Of a stretch of DNA of 64,000 nt, positions 62,098-64,000 are shown one piece after another. The translations under genes and the position numbers were made by a program. The DNA comes from Saccharicrinis aurantiacus (GTDB lineage Bacteria; Bacteroidota; Bacteroidia; Bacteroidales; Marinilabiliaceae), in assembly GCF_001660705.2 (NCBI RefSeq), contig NZ_LYBV02000020.1:1-64000 (forward strand), read 5' to 3'. Position 1 is the first letter of the stretch, and each line of letters opens with the position of its first letter. The notes beneath the pieces are model-generated. The model did no database searches, was not told the DNA's origin, and was given only the letters and a program-made list of their open reading frames with translations.

Positions 62098-62331
62098 ACC
62101 ACATGTAAATCGCAGAATATCAATGAATAAAGAAAAATTATTTTTCTATAATTCCCGAATTACTCACCAATTATTTGGTTAATATTGAGTTCAATTATAA
62201 TGCTTTGAATATTACAAAGATACGAAAAACCATACGCTTTGTATACTAAAATGTATCAAATTAAATGGTTTTAGTTATTAGAATATTACCTGGTAATAGT
62301 TCTGAAAGCACTTATGAAAATGATAAATTGC
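62098..62331. other. Intergenic edge of a probable integrated element
   Basis: About 230 bp of AT-rich DNA between the tRNA fragment and the end of the Fic gene. No coding signal. The 330 bp on the other side (61744-62074) also lack a gene. Confidence 0.35.
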
Positions 62332-63462
62332 CTACTTATTAAGCAAGTTGACAACTGGCATTCCGATCAATTCATAATTCGTACTTCTTCCTCCTGAAGC
62401 TTCTTTTTGTAGTATTTCTTTATCTATTAAATCATTAATATCTCTTACCGCAGAATCTTTTGAACACTTTGCAATTTTCGCCCATTTTGAAGAAGTTAAT
62501 TTTCCATCGAAACCATCCATTATTCGATTAAGAAGTTTCTTTTGTCTTTCGTTAATGATTGTTTTTGCATGCTTTTGCCAAAATTCAGATTTAAATAACA
62601 CCATGGTCAGTACCTCATTTGTTGATTTGAGTGCATTTATTAAACAGTCCAAAAACCATGTGATCCAATCTGTAATATCAAGATTCCCCTTTTGTGTTTT
62701 TTCCAGTAGCTCATAGTATTGTTTTCGCTCATTTCTAATTTGTGCTGACATACTATAAAATCTTTGAGTTGTTTTATCTGATTGTGCTAAAAGCATATCA
62801 GTTAAAGCTCTCGTTATTCTACCATTACCATCATCAAATGGATGTATTGTTACAAACCATAAATGAGCAATTGCTGCTTTAATTACTAAATCTAGCTCAT
62901 TACTATTATTAAACCACTCGAGAAATCTTGTCATTTCCTTTTCCAATAATTCTGAATCAGGAGCCTGAAAGTGCACCTTTTCTTTTCCCATTGCTCCAGA
63001 AACTACTTGCATTGGACCTGTTGTGTCTTTTCTCCAATCTGCTACAACAATTTTATACATTCCACTTCTTCCCGTTGGAAATAAAGCTGCATGCCAATCG
63101 AACAATCTATCTTTGGTTAATGGCTCAAAACAATTCTGCGTTGCATCCATCATCATTTCAACAACGCCTTCCACATTTCTATCAGAATACACAGACCCTG
63201 CTATTTCAATTCCTAATCTTCGTGCAATTGAAGAGCGAACTTGATCGGTATTTAAAAACTCGCCTTCTATTTCAGAGGATTTTATCACATCAAGCGTCAG
63301 CGTATCAAGCATAGCTTCACTTCTTAAATCGAAACCTAAAGTCTCCATTTTTCCAATTAGTCGGCCTTGTAAATTTCGCGCTTCACTTAATTGGCTCAAG
63401 AATATATTACTGTTCCAAGTAAACTCAGGCCATTTGTCTTGTTGATGTATAAATGCTTTCAT
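62332..63462 (-). CDS. Fic-family AMPylator with HTH tail
   Basis: A protein of about 376 residues. An N-terminal DUF4172-like region holds the inhibitory motif SSEIEG (62-67), which fits (S/T)xxxE(G/N). The Fic core has HPFDDGNGRITR (about 208-219), the intact catalytic HPFx(D/E)GNGRxxR motif. The C-terminal part (about 295-376) is a winged-helix-like domain (MDGFDGKLTSSKWAKIAKCS, DSAVRDINDLIDKEIL). It is expected to transfer AMP to target proteins and to be self-inhibited. Start at the ATG at 63462; the longer frame begins with TTG. Direct repeats upstream may be its own binding sites. It lies on the probable integrated element. Confidence 0.88.
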   Translation of the reverse strand: MKAFIHQQDKWPEFTWNSNIFLSQLSEARNLQGRLIGKMETLGFDLRSEAMLDTLTLDVIKSSEIEGEFLNTDQVRSSIARRLGIEIAGSVYSDRNVEGVVEMMMDATQNCFEPLTKDRLFDWHAALFPTGRSGMYKIVVADWRKDTTGPMQVVSGAMGKEKVHFQAPDSELLEKEMTRFLEWFNNSNELDLVIKAAIAHLWFVTIHPFDDGNGRITRALTDMLLAQSDKTTQRFYSMSAQIRNERKQYYELLEKTQKGNLDITDWITWFLDCLINALKSTNEVLTMVLFKSEFWQKHAKTIINERQKKLLNRIMDGFDGKLTSSKWAKIAKCSKDSAVRDINDLIDKEILQKEASGGRSTNYELIGMPVVNLLNK

Positions 63463-63492
63463 TTGATGCATATTTTGCAACGAATATAAAGC

Positions 63493-63557
63493 TTAATCAT
63501 CGCAAATAAAAATTAATCGTCGCTATTATTGCATCGATTATGACAGTTATTCGACGC
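63493..63557. promoter_or_regulatory. Direct repeats upstream of the Fic gene
   Basis: TTAATCATCGC (63493-63503) and TTAATCGTCGC (63513-63523) are spaced exactly 20 bp apart, with a weaker third copy TTATTCGACGC at 63547-63557. They lie 31-95 bp upstream of the Fic start, a good place for a repressor. Confidence 0.45.
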
Positions 63558-63679
63558 AGCTTCTCATTTTTGCTTGCTAGTATTTTAAAAATACGTACTA
63601 TAAAAAGATCAAAATGATACAAATTGTATGGGTGAAAGGTGTGTTTATTAATAGGGAGTTGTGGCTTCTTTTCTTAATC

Positions 63680-63874
63680 CTAGAGATAGTTTTGGATTAA
63701 GTGAGCTTCTATTCCTGTATACTTGGCAAACTCCTCTGTAGTGATGTATTGATGAGGTTCTTTACCAAGGCTCTTGCGTATTTTCTGAAGTAACCTCCTG
63801 GAGGTCTTCTCACTTTTACCTGTTATGCGCTGTACATCTTTAGGGTAAATACATATGCGTGATAATTTCATCAT
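63680..63874 (-). CDS. Small HTH-like DNA-binding protein
   Basis: A 64-residue protein. ICIYPKDVQRITGKSEKTSR and LLQKIRKSLGKEPHQYITTE, then EFAKYTGIE, form a compact helical unit of the kind carried as a small regulator or excisionase-like protein on Bacteroidota mobile elements. Two ATG codons in a row start it. It is upstream of the Fic gene on the same strand with a 200-bp gap. Confidence 0.65.
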   Translation of the reverse strand: MMKLSRICIYPKDVQRITGKSEKTSRRLLQKIRKSLGKEPHQYITTEEFAKYTGIEAHLIQNYL

Positions 63875-64000
63875 TGCTTTTATACACTATCTATACTTTA
63901 TCCATACTTCTAATATACTTAAAGTATACTAAATACGGACATAATTTCCTTTGGGGGTCATATGGGACAGGGATATTTGAAATGCTCTAAAACAGCTATT

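Overview
The window is AT-rich DNA from a member of the Bacteroidota, most likely a marine, alga-polysaccharide-degrading species. The evidence is: five secreted proteins ending in type IX secretion (T9SS) sorting domains, gldE and gldD beside ssb and mutY, a complete Bat (MoxR/VWA) operon, Bacteroidota-type promoters (TTG, about 19 nt, TAnnTTTG), Bacteroidota lipoproteins and a GH86 agarase/porphyranase. I saw no rRNA, CRISPR array or intact insertion sequence.

Layout. 1-7.1 kb: tRNA-Met, an EF-G2-like translation factor without the usual catalytic His, a DUF190 protein, a secreted alkaline-phosphatase-fold protein that has lost all its metal ligands, a Nif11-like peptide with a small partner, and dGTPase. 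7.1-13 kb: a 1595-residue GH86 enzyme (catalytic domain, Ig-like domains, two CBM6, T9SS tail) and a small secreted partner gene, separated by a long hairpin. 13-25.7 kb: a YgjP-like peptidase, a four-domain sulfur-transfer flavoprotein (CoA-disulfide reductase, rhodanese, TusA, DsrE), a secreted metalloprotease, AIM24, a T9SS type-B protein, a membrane-spanning TPR-HTH regulator and a divergent GH127 arabinofuranosidase. 26-33.3 kb: redox and stress genes (AhpD-like, DoxX, DsrE, peroxiredoxin, AraC, bestrophin, SDR, AraC). 33.3-39.2 kb: an acyl-CoA ligase/acyltransferase pair and a large T9SS protein. 39.4-48.2 kb: the Bat operon in the order batD-batE-moxR-DUF58-lipoprotein-batA-batBC, interrupted by a highly structured intergenic repeat. 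48.2-57.5 kb: a WYL regulator, then the housekeeping cluster rng, a 30-codon basic ribosomal-type gene, HU, mutY, ssb, gldE, gldD, Sfp-type transferase, GGGP synthase and csp. 57.6-62 kb: small envelope proteins and a secreted nuclease. 62.1 kb to the end: the edge of an integrated element, marked by a tRNA 3'-end fragment and carrying a Fic protein and a small HTH protein.

The strongest unexplained signal is a family of three short intergenic units (about 20.36, 59.61 and 60.57 kb). Each has the same 15-nt sequence GTTAGGTTTGGTTAA followed 5-6 nt later by an intrinsic terminator. Two copies are near-identical RNAs of about 60 nt whose hairpins show a compensatory base-pair change. They look like a small-RNA family with a conserved 5' module. 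All functions are read from sequence alone; no database search was run.
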